Source of the DNA: Acidobacteria bacterium UBA2994
Lineage (GTDB): Bacteria > Acidobacteriota > Vicinamibacteria > Vicinamibacterales > UBA8438
Direction of reading: 5' to 3'
DNA length: 64,000 bases
NCBI GenBank assembly: GCA_002346545.1
Contig: DEAA01000050.1
Coordinates: forward strand, 850 to 64,849
Below the pieces are notes generated by a model. It made no database searches, was not told the DNA's origin, and was given only the letters and a program-made list of their open reading frames with translations. Both the position numbers and the translations under genes were made by a program. This document shows positions 27,648 to 37,035 of this stretch, piece after piece; position 1 is the stretch's first letter; each line of letters begins with the position of its first letter.

Positions 27648-28598
27648 ATGTCCGGCGGCCGTACCCGCTACGTTCGATTCGCCTGGGGAACCCTGTGGTT
27701 CACCCTTTTCGTCGTGATCTGGGGCGGACTCGTCAGTGCGACCGGGGCCGGCGACGGCTGTGGCGACAGCTGGCCGCACTGCGTTGAGCTGCTCGCCAAA
27801 TCGGGCACTGTGTCGAGCCTCGACACGCTGATCGAGCTGACTCACCGGCTCACAAGCGGGCTGGCGTTGCTGGCGGTAGTGGCAATGGTGGTCTGGGCGC
27901 GTCGCATCTACCCGGACAGTCATCGGGCCCGGTTCTGGGCGAGCGCTAGCCTAGCGTTCATGGTGATCGAGTCACTGATCGGTGCCGCCCTCGTAGTCTT
28001 CGGGCTCGTCGACATGAACGTCTCGCTCGCCAGAGCGCTTATACAGCCAGTGCATCTGACCAACACCTATCTGCTCATGGGAGCGCTGGGATTGGCGGCC
28101 TGGTGGGCCGGACCTCGCCGCCGGCGAACCGCCGGCGGTGAGCCCGCGGCAGCGCGTCTGGTCGTCGGAGCCTTGATCTTCATCGTTCTGCTGAGCGCAC
28201 TCGGCACGACGGCGTCGCTTGCTTCGACGGTATTCCCGTCAGAGTCATTCGTAGAAGGGGTACGAGCCGACTTCACGCGCGACGCCCACTACCTGGTCCG
28301 CCTCCGTATCTGGCACCCTGTGCTGGCACTCGGGTTTGGTGGGTACCTGCTCTGGCTGGGTCGCCGGCTGTCGACCCTTCACGACGGAGGGCCTCCGAGC
28401 GAGTTCTACATCGTCTCGGGACTCTACGCACTCGACCTCGTCGTAGGTGTCCTGGACGCGTTTCTACTGGCCCCGATCGCCATCCAGCTCCTGCACCTGC
28501 TCCTGGCGCACGCGGTCTGGATCGGGCTAGTGGCGTTGTGGGTGCGGTTGGTCTCCGCCCCTGGCGAATCGGACACAGCCGCGATGGCAGTCGAATAG
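27648..28598 (+). CDS. Heme A synthase (COX15/CtaA family)
   Basis: 316 residues with eight TM segments. The paired-cysteine loop GDGCGDSWPHC between TM1 and TM2 is the CtaA-type redox Cys pair, with the following His in ELTHRL, then PVHLTNT, RIWHPVL and LLHLLLAHAVW supplying the heme ligands in the two four-helix halves. The family oxidises heme O to heme A for cytochrome oxidases. No ctaB or cox genes are next to it. ATG 27648 follows the argG stop directly. Confidence 0.85.
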   Translation: MSGGRTRYVRFAWGTLWFTLFVVIWGGLVSATGAGDGCGDSWPHCVELLAKSGTVSSLDTLIELTHRLTSGLALLAVVAMVVWARRIYPDSHRARFWASASLAFMVIESLIGAALVVFGLVDMNVSLARALIQPVHLTNTYLLMGALGLAAWWAGPRRRRTAGGEPAAARLVVGALIFIVLLSALGTTASLASTVFPSESFVEGVRADFTRDAHYLVRLRIWHPVLALGFGGYLLWLGRRLSTLHDGGPPSEFYIVSGLYALDLVVGVLDAFLLAPIAIQLLHLLLAHAVWIGLVALWVRLVSAPGESDTAAMAVE

Positions 28599-28741
28599 AG
28601 TGCCCTCACAGAAACGCGCACGCTACAGCGACGTCAGACGATATGAGGCCACGGCGCTGCTGAGCACCTGCTAGAGTTGAGCAACTTGCCCACACTTGAG
28701 TTCGGTTGCTCCCTGGCTGACAATGCCGGACGATCTATCTC

Positions 28742-28975
28742 ATGCGCCTGATCCTCGAACTGATTGACCTGTATTCGCTGATCGTCTTCGTGGCGGTCGT
28801 GGTCTCGTGGATTCAGCTTCCGCCAGGAAATCCGGTCGTCACGTTCGTCCGAACTATGACCGAACCGGCCCTCGAACCGATCCGGCGGGTCATGCCTGAC
28901 ATGGGTGGGATCGACTTCTCGCCGATGGTGCTGCTAGTGGGACTACAGCTGCTTCGCGGCCTCTTCCGGTTCTAG
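28742..28975 (+). CDS. YggT-family membrane protein
   Basis: 77 residues with two hydrophobic helices (LIVFVAVVVSWIQLP and SPMVLLVGLQLLRGLF) joined by PALEPIRRVMPDMGGIDFSPM, the YggT signature 'EPxRRxxPxxGxxDxSP'. YggT proteins are small inner-membrane proteins often near proC and cell-division genes; their role is linked to osmotic shock or division. Here it stands alone before accDA. A 7-bp inverted repeat (GAGCAAC/GTTGCTC, 28679-28711) lies upstream. Confidence 0.88.
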   Translation: MRLILELIDLYSLIVFVAVVVSWIQLPPGNPVVTFVRTMTEPALEPIRRVMPDMGGIDFSPMVLLVGLQLLRGLFRF

Positions 28976-29078
28976 GCCCCAATTACGCCGCCACATGCGT
29001 TCCTGCCCCACCTTGGGAGATAATTGAGCGTAGGCTCCTGCCACCCTCTTCCCGAGCCGTCGGAAATACCTCTGGTTA

Positions 29079-30779
29079 ATGGAAGGTTCTGCCGTGATTG
29101 AAGAAACTACTGTCAACGTAGTCGAAGACCCACCAGTTCCAACTCTACACACCTGCCGAAAATGCAACCACGAGGTTGAAGAGGCGTTGTTCGCCAGCGA
29201 GCTCAGAGTCTGCGACAGCTGCGGGCATCACAGCCCGCTGACGGCCCAGGAATGGATTGACCATCTGGCCGACCCCGATACGTTCCGTGAGGTAGGCAAG
29301 CGGCTGTTCTCTACCGATCCGCTGGACTTCAGCGTGAGCGGCCCCTATCGCGAGCGGCTCCGAGAGGCGGAGCGCCGTACGGGGATGGCGGAGGCGGCCC
29401 TCGCCGGCGAGGCACGTCTCGACGGCCGCCCGATCGTGCTCGTCTCCCTAGAGTTCGATTTCCTCGGGGGCACGATGGGGTCAGTCGTCGGAGAAAAGGT
29501 GGCGCGTGCGTTCGAGGTCGCCACGCGACGGCGCTTGCCGGTGGTGTCGGTCATCGCCAGCGGAGGCGCCCGGATCCAGGAGGGCATGCTGGCCTTGATG
29601 CAGATGGCCAAGACGGCCACTGCCGTCGCCGAGCATCAGGAAACTGGACTGCCGTACATCTCGGTGCTGACCAACCCGAGCTTCGGAGGCACCTTCGCCA
29701 GCTTCGGTTCCCTCGGCGACATTTTGATCGGCGAGCCCGGCGCCCAGATCGGCTTTGTCGGCGCGCGCGTCATCGAGGGCACCATCGCCGAAAAGATGCC
29801 GAAAGCGCAGCGCCGGGCTGAAGTAGTGCTCGAGCGCGGCATGATCGATATGATCATCGAGCGGTCGCTACTGCGAAACCGGCTGGCGGTGCTCGTCTCG
29901 CAGATGACCGCGGACGCGAGCGCGGCCTGGCCACAGGTGCAGCTATCGCCGACCCCCAAATCGACGCGCACTCCGGCCGAGGTCATCGAACTAGCCAGGA
30001 CCCCGACGCGACCGCGGGCCGACGCCTACATCGACCGGGTCTTTCAGGCCTTTAGTCAGCTGCACGGAGATCGTTGCTATGGCGACGACCCGGCCATCCT
30101 TGGAGGTATCGCCAGCCTCCAGGGACATCCGGTGGTGCTCATCGCCCAGTGGGGACAGATGATGCCGATGCCGGAGGGCTATCGGAAGGCGAAACGCCTG
30201 ATGCGACTGGCCAAGAAATTCGGGCTGCCAGTGGTCACGCTCGTCGATACGCGCGGCGCGTTCCCTGGCCTGGAGGCCGAGCAGCGGGGCATCGCGTTGA
30301 CGATCGGCGAATGCCTAGGCCAGCTGGCGCAGCTACCGGTGCCGGTCGTGAACGTCGTGATCGGTGAAGGTGGATCCGGCGGGGCACTGGCGCTGGGTCT
30401 AGCCGATGTGATCTTGATGCAGGAGAACGCCATCTACTCGGTGATCGCGCCCGAAGGCGCCGCCGCGATCCTGCTGCACGATGCTACCCGGAGCGAGGAG
30501 ATTCTGCCCGCCCTGAAGCTGCGCGCCCACGACCTACTGGAGCTGGGCGTCATCGACGACATCGTCCCAGAGCCGCCTGGCGGCGCCCACCGGGACCCGG
30601 ACGCTGCAGCGCGGCAGGTCATGGAACGCGTCGTCCATCATCTGGCGGCGCTCTCGGCAATCAAGCCGCGGAAGCTCCTCCAGCGGCGAGCGGAGCGGTA
30701 TCGCTCCATCGGCCGTTTCGAGCGTGGTATCGTGCACCGGGCGCGTGATATCGTCGCGCGGATCGGTCGAGGACAGTAA
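29079..30779 (+). CDS. accDA: Fused acetyl-CoA carboxylase carboxyltransferase (beta-alpha)
   Basis: 566 residues joining AccD and AccA in one chain. The beta half starts with the zinc ribbon CRKC...CDSC (about residues 26-48) and continues with LVSLEFDFLGGTMGSVVGEKV, SGGARIQEGMLALMQMAKT and NPSFGGTFASFGSLGD. The alpha half (from about residue 300) has RPRADAYIDRVFQAF, HGDRCYGDDPAILGGIA, LVDTRGAFPGLEAEQRG and GEGGSGGALALGLAD. Together they transfer carboxyl from biotin to acetyl-CoA, the first step of fatty acid synthesis. Fusion is less common than separate accA and accD. Confidence 0.93.
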   Translation: MEGSAVIEETTVNVVEDPPVPTLHTCRKCNHEVEEALFASELRVCDSCGHHSPLTAQEWIDHLADPDTFREVGKRLFSTDPLDFSVSGPYRERLREAERRTGMAEAALAGEARLDGRPIVLVSLEFDFLGGTMGSVVGEKVARAFEVATRRRLPVVSVIASGGARIQEGMLALMQMAKTATAVAEHQETGLPYISVLTNPSFGGTFASFGSLGDILIGEPGAQIGFVGARVIEGTIAEKMPKAQRRAEVVLERGMIDMIIERSLLRNRLAVLVSQMTADASAAWPQVQLSPTPKSTRTPAEVIELARTPTRPRADAYIDRVFQAFSQLHGDRCYGDDPAILGGIASLQGHPVVLIAQWGQMMPMPEGYRKAKRLMRLAKKFGLPVVTLVDTRGAFPGLEAEQRGIALTIGECLGQLAQLPVPVVNVVIGEGGSGGALALGLADVILMQENAIYSVIAPEGAAAILLHDATRSEEILPALKLRAHDLLELGVIDDIVPEPPGGAHRDPDAAARQVMERVVHHLAALSAIKPRKLLQRRAERYRSIGRFERGIVHRARDIVARIGRGQ

Positions 30780-30844
30780 GGTCGGTCGACGTATCGACCC
30801 CAAACGATGGACCAGGTCCACCCACCCAGTTCCTGGAGGGCAAC

Positions 30845-31648
30845 ATGCGGATGCGAAGTCTGTGTGCGCTCGCGGCGCCGGCTATCCTGATCACGTCGTT
30901 CCTGCTGATGGCCCCGGTAGCCACCCGCGCACAGGAAAGCGAGAACCCGTACACCACCCGGCTCGATGTCCGGATGGGCCAGCGTCTCTATCAGCAGCAG
31001 TGCGGCCGCTGCCACGGCCAAGACGGCGGGGGGGGTGAACTGGGACCGGCCCTCGATGAAGGATTCCGGAACGCCAGCACCGATGCCGGACTGTTCCGGA
31101 TCGTGCGCGAGGGCATACCGAACACGCAGATGATCGGCATCAGCCGGAACGCCACCGACCAGTCGGCCTGGATGGTGGTCAGCTTCCTGAACTCGCTGAA
31201 CAACACGGCCGATGTCGACCTCCCGGGGAACGCGAGCAACGGCCAGCAGCTCTTCGCCGGGAAGGGCAACTGCTCCAGCTGCCACATGTTGAACGGGACC
31301 GGAGGACGGCGTGGTCCGGAGCTGACCGCGATCGGCAGCCGCCGCGACCCCGAGGAGCTCCGGGCGTCGCTGACCGACCCGAATGACGACGTGCCCCCAC
31401 GGTGGTGGACGGTACGGGTCACCCGTGAAGACGGGTCAGTAGTGGAGGGACTCCGGATGAACGAAGACACGTTCTCGCTCCGCATCATGGACGAGAACGA
31501 GGACCTCTGGTCGTTCCTCAAGGGCAGCGTGCAATCGCACGAACGGGTCAAAACCTCGATCATGCCGGACGCAAGCGACACCCTGACGGTCGAAGAGCTA
31601 GACGATCTGATCGCCTACCTCTTCTCGCTCAAGCGGGAGGACATCTGA
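30845..31648 (+). CDS. Exported di-heme cytochrome c, dehydrogenase partner
   Basis: 267 residues with a signal peptide (PVATRAQ) and a strong GGAGGG ribosome binding site. Heme sites are CGRCH (53-57) and CSSCH (143-147). The second domain and tail (MLNGTGGRRGPELTAIGSRRDPEELRASLTDPND...LDDLIAYLFSLK) match the putative heme-binding domain often attached to membrane-bound sugar or alcohol dehydrogenases. The gene overlaps the next PQQ dehydrogenase start by 1 bp, so it is very likely the electron acceptor of that enzyme. Confidence 0.9.
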   Translation: MRMRSLCALAAPAILITSFLLMAPVATRAQESENPYTTRLDVRMGQRLYQQQCGRCHGQDGGGGELGPALDEGFRNASTDAGLFRIVREGIPNTQMIGISRNATDQSAWMVVSFLNSLNNTADVDLPGNASNGQQLFAGKGNCSSCHMLNGTGGRRGPELTAIGSRRDPEELRASLTDPNDDVPPRWWTVRVTREDGSVVEGLRMNEDTFSLRIMDENEDLWSFLKGSVQSHERVKTSIMPDASDTLTVEELDDLIAYLFSLKREDI

Positions 31649-33285
31649 TGCGACGACTCTCGATGCTGGTTGCTGCTGCGACTTTGGTCGCCCTCCCGGT
31701 GCTGGCGCAGCCCGGCGGATCCCCGTCCACAGGCCCCTCGCTCACCCCGGTCACCTGGGAACGTCTGCTCAACGCCGCGGATGAACCCGAGAACTGGCTC
31801 ATGTATTCCGGCACGCTGGACAGCCAGCGATTCAGCCGGCTCGATCAGGTCGACCGCACGAACGTCGACGACCTGGAGCTGAAGTGGGCGTATCAGATTC
31901 CACAGCTGGACCGGGCCGAGACCGTTCCCATCGTGGTGGACGGAGTCATGTTCATCACCGAAGCCCCCAGCAACGTGGTGGCCGTCGACGCCGCGACCGG
32001 GCGGCAGTACTGGCGCTACAACCACCCGCTGCCTGACGACCTCAGAATCTGCTGCGGCCGCAACAACCGCGGCGTAGCAATTCTCGGCGAAACGCTCTAC
32101 ATGAGCACGCTCGACGCGAAGCTGGCGGCCATCGATGCCCGCAGCGGCAACCTGCTCTGGGCCTCAGAGGCGGCCGACTATCGCTCCGGCTACAGCAAGA
32201 CCGCGGCGCCCCTGATCGTCAAGGATCAGGTCGTGACCGGCATCGCCGGTGGCGAATACGGCATCCGTGGCTTCCTCGACTCGTATGACCCCAAGAACGG
32301 GGAGCGGCTCTGGCGCACCTACACCATCCCCGGCCCCGATCATCCCGACAGCCAGACCTGGTCGGGTGACTCCTGGCGCACGGGCGGATCGCCCACCTGG
32401 ATCACCGGTTCATACGACCCCGACTTCGACCTGATCTACTGGGGCACTGGAAATCCTGGGCCAGATTGGAACGGCGATGTCCGGATGGGCGACAACCTCT
32501 ATTCCGACTCGGCGCTCGCGCTGCGTGGCGACGGGGGCGGAATGGAGTGGTACTTCCAGTTCACCCCGCACGACGTCCACGACTGGGACGCGATTCAGGT
32601 CCCGATCCTGGCCGACCTAGAGTTCGAAGGTGAAGAGCGGAAGGTGATGATGTGGGCCAACCGCAACGCGTTCTTCTACGTCTTCGACCGGGAAACCGGT
32701 GAGTTCCTGCTTGGAAAGCCGTTCGCACAGATGACCTGGGCCGAGCCCGAACTGGACTCCAACGGGCGCCCCATCCGGATCCCGAACATGGAGCCGACTG
32801 CCCAGGGCGTCCTGGTTTCGCCGCCGGTTGGTGGCGGCACCAACTGGTTCTCGCCTGCCTACAGCCCTCACACCGAACTGTTCTACGTGCAAGCGTTTGA
32901 TGGTGAGGCGATCTACTTCAAGCGGGACGAGGAGTATGTCGAAGGCGACCAGTTCACCGGCGGCGGACAGCAGTACAACCGGCCTATGGATGAGTATCAG
33001 AGCAGTATCCGCGCCATCGACCCGAAAACCGGCGATGTCCGATGGGATTACTGGATTCAGCCGCGCTCGACCGCGGGCATTATGACCACGGCGGGTGATC
33101 TCGTGTTCAGTGGCACCGTGGACGGCTACTTCTTTGCCCTCGACGCCGAAACTGGCGAAGAGCTGTGGCACATGAACGTCGGCCAGCGGGTGCATTCGGC
33201 GCCGATGTCCTATGCCGTGAACGGTCAGCAGTATGTGACCATCGCCGCGGGCAACGTGGTTTACACCTTCGGTTTGCGGGACTGA
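31648..33285 (+). CDS. PQQ-dependent alcohol dehydrogenase, lanthanide-type active site
   Basis: 545 residues with a signal peptide (AATLVALPVLAQ). True quinoprotein landmarks are present: the vicinal cysteine pair Cys135-Cys136 (RICCGRNNRG), the PQQ stacking Trp region, and the active site FTPHDVHDWDAIQ, in which Asp312 aligns with the catalytic Asp of methanol dehydrogenase. The residue two places later is Asp314 rather than Ala. That extra Asp is the accepted mark of lanthanide-binding XoxF/ExaF-like enzymes. It oxidises an alcohol or related substrate in the periplasm. It overlaps the upstream cytochrome by 1 bp; a cupin gene follows 3 bp after the stop. Confidence 0.88.
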   Translation: MRRLSMLVAAATLVALPVLAQPGGSPSTGPSLTPVTWERLLNAADEPENWLMYSGTLDSQRFSRLDQVDRTNVDDLELKWAYQIPQLDRAETVPIVVDGVMFITEAPSNVVAVDAATGRQYWRYNHPLPDDLRICCGRNNRGVAILGETLYMSTLDAKLAAIDARSGNLLWASEAADYRSGYSKTAAPLIVKDQVVTGIAGGEYGIRGFLDSYDPKNGERLWRTYTIPGPDHPDSQTWSGDSWRTGGSPTWITGSYDPDFDLIYWGTGNPGPDWNGDVRMGDNLYSDSALALRGDGGGMEWYFQFTPHDVHDWDAIQVPILADLEFEGEERKVMMWANRNAFFYVFDRETGEFLLGKPFAQMTWAEPELDSNGRPIRIPNMEPTAQGVLVSPPVGGGTNWFSPAYSPHTELFYVQAFDGEAIYFKRDEEYVEGDQFTGGGQQYNRPMDEYQSSIRAIDPKTGDVRWDYWIQPRSTAGIMTTAGDLVFSGTVDGYFFALDAETGEELWHMNVGQRVHSAPMSYAVNGQQYVTIAAGNVVYTFGLRD

Positions 33286-33288
33286 CAC

Positions 33289-33609
33289 ATGCCGTTCTTC
33301 TCGCAGACCAATCTGGTCCGGAAGGAGCCGATGGAGGGGTTTGCCGGCCGGTTCGCGACCGGGAGCACCATGACCTCGGTGACCTGGACCGTGACCGCCG
33401 GCGCCATCCTTCCGGAACACGCCCATCCGCACGAGCAGGTGGCGCATGTGCTCGAGGGCGAGTTCGAGTTGACGATCGGGAACGAGACCGAGCGGCTGGG
33501 ACCGGGCACCGTGGCCTTCATCCCGCCCGACGTGCCGCACTCGGGTCGGGCGCTCACGGAGTGTCGCATCATCGACGTGTTTCACCCCGTGAGAGACGAC
33601 TATCGATAG
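33289..33609 (+). CDS. Small cupin-domain protein
   Basis: 106 residues with one beta-barrel. The metal motif reads PEHAHPHEQVAHVLEGEFELTIG (motif 1, His-x-His with Glu) and ends with FIPPDVPHSGRAL (motif 2 His). Such small cupins bind Mn, Fe or Zn and act as isomerases, dioxygenases or unknown carbohydrate enzymes. It starts 3 bp after the PQQ dehydrogenase, so it is probably in the same transcript. Confidence 0.85.
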   Translation: MPFFSQTNLVRKEPMEGFAGRFATGSTMTSVTWTVTAGAILPEHAHPHEQVAHVLEGEFELTIGNETERLGPGTVAFIPPDVPHSGRALTECRIIDVFHPVRDDYR

Positions 33610-33640
33610 TGAGCCAACGAAAGGCTCCCAGGCTGACGTA

Positions 33641-34534
33641 ATGCCCATCGCCGCGTTCCGTGATGGAATTCGGCGGGTCTTTCACGCTCCCGCCGTCGTG
33701 GCCGGCGCCACCCTCGCGGCGACCCTGACCACCCTGCCGTTAAGCTGGCTCACCGCCCGGCCCGGCGGACTGCCCTCGTTCGACCCGTGGCGCGAGCTCC
33801 TCGGCCTCGGCGCCGGGCTACTGGCCTCACGCGCCGGCACCGCGGAGCTGCTGCTGACCCTCGATCGGCTGCTCGATCCCCTGACACATCAGGCGGGACT
33901 GGCGCTGCTGGTCTTGTACGGCACGGGCTGGACCATCTTGTCGGGCGGCATCATCGACCGGCTCGCCCGCGACCGAGCCACCCACGCCCCGGGCTTCTTC
34001 AGCGCCTGCGGGTTGTCCGGCGTACGGCTTCTCCGACTGGGGGCGCTGTCGCTGCTGGTGCACCTGGCGTGGTTTCGGCTGCTTCCCGGGTCGGGGTTCG
34101 AGGGCGGGAGCGAGCTCTGGCTACTGGTCGCGAACGGGATGGGGCTGGCCGCGGTTGGACTGATCCTCGACTACGCGCGAGTACGTGCCGTGATCGAAGA
34201 CCGTCGCAGCATGCTGGGGGCCCTACTTGCCGCACTTCGCTACATCAGGCGCCGCCCCGTCGGCTGCACCGTCCTCTATCTCCTCAACAGCGCGTTGGTG
34301 GTCGGGGTTATTGCCGTCTGGAGCATGGTGACCGCGTCGACGACGGAACCGTCCGGCCCGCTCTTCGGACTCGTCCTGGGCTACCTGGCGGCCAGGGTCT
34401 TGGTCCGTCTGCTGTTCTACGGCGTCGAAGTCGCTTACTTCCAGAGTCAACTGGCTCACGCTGGGTACGTCGCGACGCCAGAACCTCGCTGGCCGGAGTC
34501 GGCGTCAGTCGAGGCACTGACGCGACTACGGTAA
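33641..34534 (+). CDS. Polytopic membrane protein, hypothetical
   Basis: 297 residues with about six TM helices (VVAGATLAATLTTL, ALLVLYGTGWTILSGGII, LGALSLLVHLAWFRLLPG, ELWLLVANGMGLAAVGLIL, VLYLLNSALVVGVIAVW, LFGLVLGYLAARVLV). The IxDRLARDRATHAPGFFSACG loop between TM2 and TM3 recalls proteins that resemble DUF-type integral membrane proteins but I do not recognise a named family. It is on the same strand as the cupin gene 31 bp upstream and precedes a DUF2339 gene by 27 bp. Confidence 0.65.
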   Translation: MPIAAFRDGIRRVFHAPAVVAGATLAATLTTLPLSWLTARPGGLPSFDPWRELLGLGAGLLASRAGTAELLLTLDRLLDPLTHQAGLALLVLYGTGWTILSGGIIDRLARDRATHAPGFFSACGLSGVRLLRLGALSLLVHLAWFRLLPGSGFEGGSELWLLVANGMGLAAVGLILDYARVRAVIEDRRSMLGALLAALRYIRRRPVGCTVLYLLNSALVVGVIAVWSMVTASTTEPSGPLFGLVLGYLAARVLVRLLFYGVEVAYFQSQLAHAGYVATPEPRWPESASVEALTRLR

Positions 34535-34561
34535 TCCGGCTCCGGGACGAGCGCGGTTGAC

Positions 34562-36694
34562 ATGATCGAAGGACTCCTCGCCGTCGCCGCGGCGCTCGTG
34601 CTGACCGTCGTCCTACCTCTGCTGTCCTACCGCCGCGCCACCGCAGCGCTTCATGGCGTCGAGCGGCTACACCGACGCTTGGACGAGCTCGAAGCGAAGC
34701 TCATCCGTGCCGAGCGCCCCCCGGCGACGGCACCAGCCCCGGACGCAACCGCGGACGACGCCCATCCAGCACGCGCCAAGCCAACCGCGACTCCTTCCAC
34801 GCGACCGGCGCCCACGCCAAACGGACCCAGAGCGCTCGAAGCCAGAATCGGCGCTCGCTGGATGCTCTACCTTGGCGTCGCCATCTTGATCATCGGCGCC
34901 GGTTCATTGGTGCGCTTCGCGTTCGAAAACGCCTGGGTCACCGAGCCGCTTCGTGTCCTGACCGGTCTGCTTATCGGGGCCGCCCTCGTCTGGAATGGGG
35001 GTCGATTCTCTACGTCCGGACACCGCGCCTACGGACACGCGCTGGCCGGCGGCGGCCTCGCCATCTGGTATCTGTCGGTCTATGCCGCGGTGAATCTCTA
35101 TGGTCTGGCCGGCCCGGGTGCCGGCTTCACGATGCTCCTGGCCGTAACGACCCACGGTACGCTACAGGCCGTTCGAGCCCAATCGCAAGGTCTGGCGATG
35201 CTGGCTGTGACCGGAGGTTTCGCCACACCTTGGTTGGTCGGCGCCGGCACCACGGCTCCGCTAATGCTCCTGGCTTATACAGCGGTACTCGTGGGCGCCA
35301 CCGTCCTGCTGTCGCATCACGGCGACTGGCCCGTGCTCAATCTGGTGAGTTTCGTGCTGACGGGGTTCACGTGGCTTGTATGGGCACTCCGTTGGTACGT
35401 TCCGGAAAACTACGTCGCGGTCGAGACGTTCCTGACACTCTTCTGTGGGCTGTTCCTGTGGGTGCTGCGGCGAATGCTGCGCTCGCGGCACCCCGCGGCG
35501 CCCCTGGTCCGGTTTGTCCTCTGGACGACGCCCCTGTGGTATCACCTGGCCTCACTCGCCGTCCTCGAGTCGCACTGGCTAGCCCAGCTCGTCTACCTGA
35601 TTGGCATCACCAGCGTCGGTCTGCTGCTGGCTGTACGGTTCGAGGCTATGTGGCTTCGCCTTCCGCTTTGGGGTGCGGCCGTCCTCCCGCTGCTAGCCTG
35701 GGGGAATGGGCAGCCGGACAGCTCCTGGCTAATGCCCGCCGTGGTGACCTGGCTGGCCATCGGCGGTATGCATGCCGTGGCCCAGGTCGAACTCGTCCGC
35801 CGCAGCCCGAGCCGGCTCCATCCGGCCGATATCCTGCTGACTCCGGCGAGCGCCGCCACGACCTACCTCGGGCTCAGGACAATGCTGCAGCCGCAAGGGT
35901 ACGTAGCCGCCGACGTGGCCATGCCCCTGGCCATCACCGTGGCCCTCGTCGGTTGGTGGATCGGTCGTATGGACCCCCGAGCCCGAGGACACTACTCCGT
36001 GGGTGCCGTCTCGCTAGCCGCCGTCGGCATCATGACCTGGCTGGGTAGCCCGTCGACGCCGGCATGGTTGGCCCTGCAGGGCGCCGGGCTGATCTGGCTC
36101 GGGCTCAGCGAACGACGAGACTGGGTGCGAGGGATCGGAGTGCTGCTGGTCCTTGGCGCCATCACTAGAACCATCGAGATCCAGTTCGCGCCGGTGACCG
36201 CAGGCTACGATGTCTTCCTCAACCACCGGGCCGGCCTCGGTCTCCTCGTCACCGCTCTACTTGCCATGCTAGCCGCGCGGCACGGCAGGATGGCTCCCGA
36301 CGCCGACCCCGCCCGATCGGCGTTCCTGGCGGGTACCGTGGTCGGCGGGAACGTCATGATGCTGATCACGCTGACAGCCGAGATCAACGCGTTCTGGGAC
36401 CTCCGGACGGCCGACAACGCCGTCGCGTCGCCCGAGCTTGCCAGACAGATGATGCTCTCGGCAACCTGGGCGGCGTACGCAGCGGCCCTCACAGCGATCG
36501 GGATCAGACGAGCATACCCGCCGGTCCGCTACCTGGCCTTAGGGATCTTTGCCGTCACCGTCGCCAAGCTCTTCCTCATCGACTTCTCACAGCTCGACTC
36601 GGTGTATCGGATCGTCAGCAGCCTGGCGCTGGGACTGTTGCTGGTGGGCGCCTCGTATCTCTACCAGCGCCACGGCACGGCCGCTGGGCCGTAG
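34562..36694 (+). CDS. DUF2339 polytopic membrane protein
   Basis: 710 residues. A short N-terminal helix is followed by a coiled coil (ALHGVERLHRRLDELEAKL) and an Ala/Pro/Thr-rich linker (residues about 55-95). Then ALEARIGARWMLYLGVAILIIGAGSLVRFAFEN opens a chain of about 20 TM helices, matching DUF2339 where 'ExxxGxxxLxxxGxxxLxxGxxfflkya' begins the membrane part. It ends AVTVAKLFLIDFSQLDSVYRIVSSLALGLLLVGASYLYQR, the typical family end. Function unknown; a cell-envelope role is often assumed. Confidence 0.87.
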   Translation: MIEGLLAVAAALVLTVVLPLLSYRRATAALHGVERLHRRLDELEAKLIRAERPPATAPAPDATADDAHPARAKPTATPSTRPAPTPNGPRALEARIGARWMLYLGVAILIIGAGSLVRFAFENAWVTEPLRVLTGLLIGAALVWNGGRFSTSGHRAYGHALAGGGLAIWYLSVYAAVNLYGLAGPGAGFTMLLAVTTHGTLQAVRAQSQGLAMLAVTGGFATPWLVGAGTTAPLMLLAYTAVLVGATVLLSHHGDWPVLNLVSFVLTGFTWLVWALRWYVPENYVAVETFLTLFCGLFLWVLRRMLRSRHPAAPLVRFVLWTTPLWYHLASLAVLESHWLAQLVYLIGITSVGLLLAVRFEAMWLRLPLWGAAVLPLLAWGNGQPDSSWLMPAVVTWLAIGGMHAVAQVELVRRSPSRLHPADILLTPASAATTYLGLRTMLQPQGYVAADVAMPLAITVALVGWWIGRMDPRARGHYSVGAVSLAAVGIMTWLGSPSTPAWLALQGAGLIWLGLSERRDWVRGIGVLLVLGAITRTIEIQFAPVTAGYDVFLNHRAGLGLLVTALLAMLAARHGRMAPDADPARSAFLAGTVVGGNVMMLITLTAEINAFWDLRTADNAVASPELARQMMLSATWAAYAAALTAIGIRRAYPPVRYLALGIFAVTVAKLFLIDFSQLDSVYRIVSSLALGLLLVGASYLYQRHGTAAGP

Positions 36695-36709
36695 CGACTC
36701 ACTCCCCCG

Positions 36710-36961
36710 GTGGCAGCGACGTACACCCCAGCCGCCCCGCTTCGCCAGTACGCGGTGTCATCGGTGCCTCACACCGGTCCTGTCTGGCCGGAACTCAACC
36801 GCGCCTTCGCGACCCGCGGCATCGACCCCTCCGAACAGCACGATGACGAGGAACGGCGCTTGGCGCAGCTCCGGACGCAATTCTGGAACGTGGGCGTTGT
36901 AGTCGGCCTTGGACAAACCGCTGCCGAGTTCCACAACCTCAACCATTATGGTGCGAGATAG
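36710..36961 (+). CDS. Hypothetical protein (83 residues)
   Basis: A GTG-started ORF of 83 codons with third-position GC like its neighbours. It reads PELNRAFATRGIDPSE, then a charged helix (DDEERRLAQLRTQFW) and VVVGLGQTAAEFHNL. It fills most of the 341-bp gap between the DUF2339 gene and the BON gene. No family, membrane segment or signal is recognised, and it could be a non-coding shadow frame. Confidence 0.35.
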   Translation: MAATYTPAAPLRQYAVSSVPHTGPVWPELNRAFATRGIDPSEQHDDEERRLAQLRTQFWNVGVVVGLGQTAAEFHNLNHYGAR

Positions 36962-37035
36962 CCGAGCCAGGGACTCGGCTCGATGGCCCATCAGTGTGAT
37001 ACAAACCGAGGTGAGTGGCAGTATCGGAGAGACTC

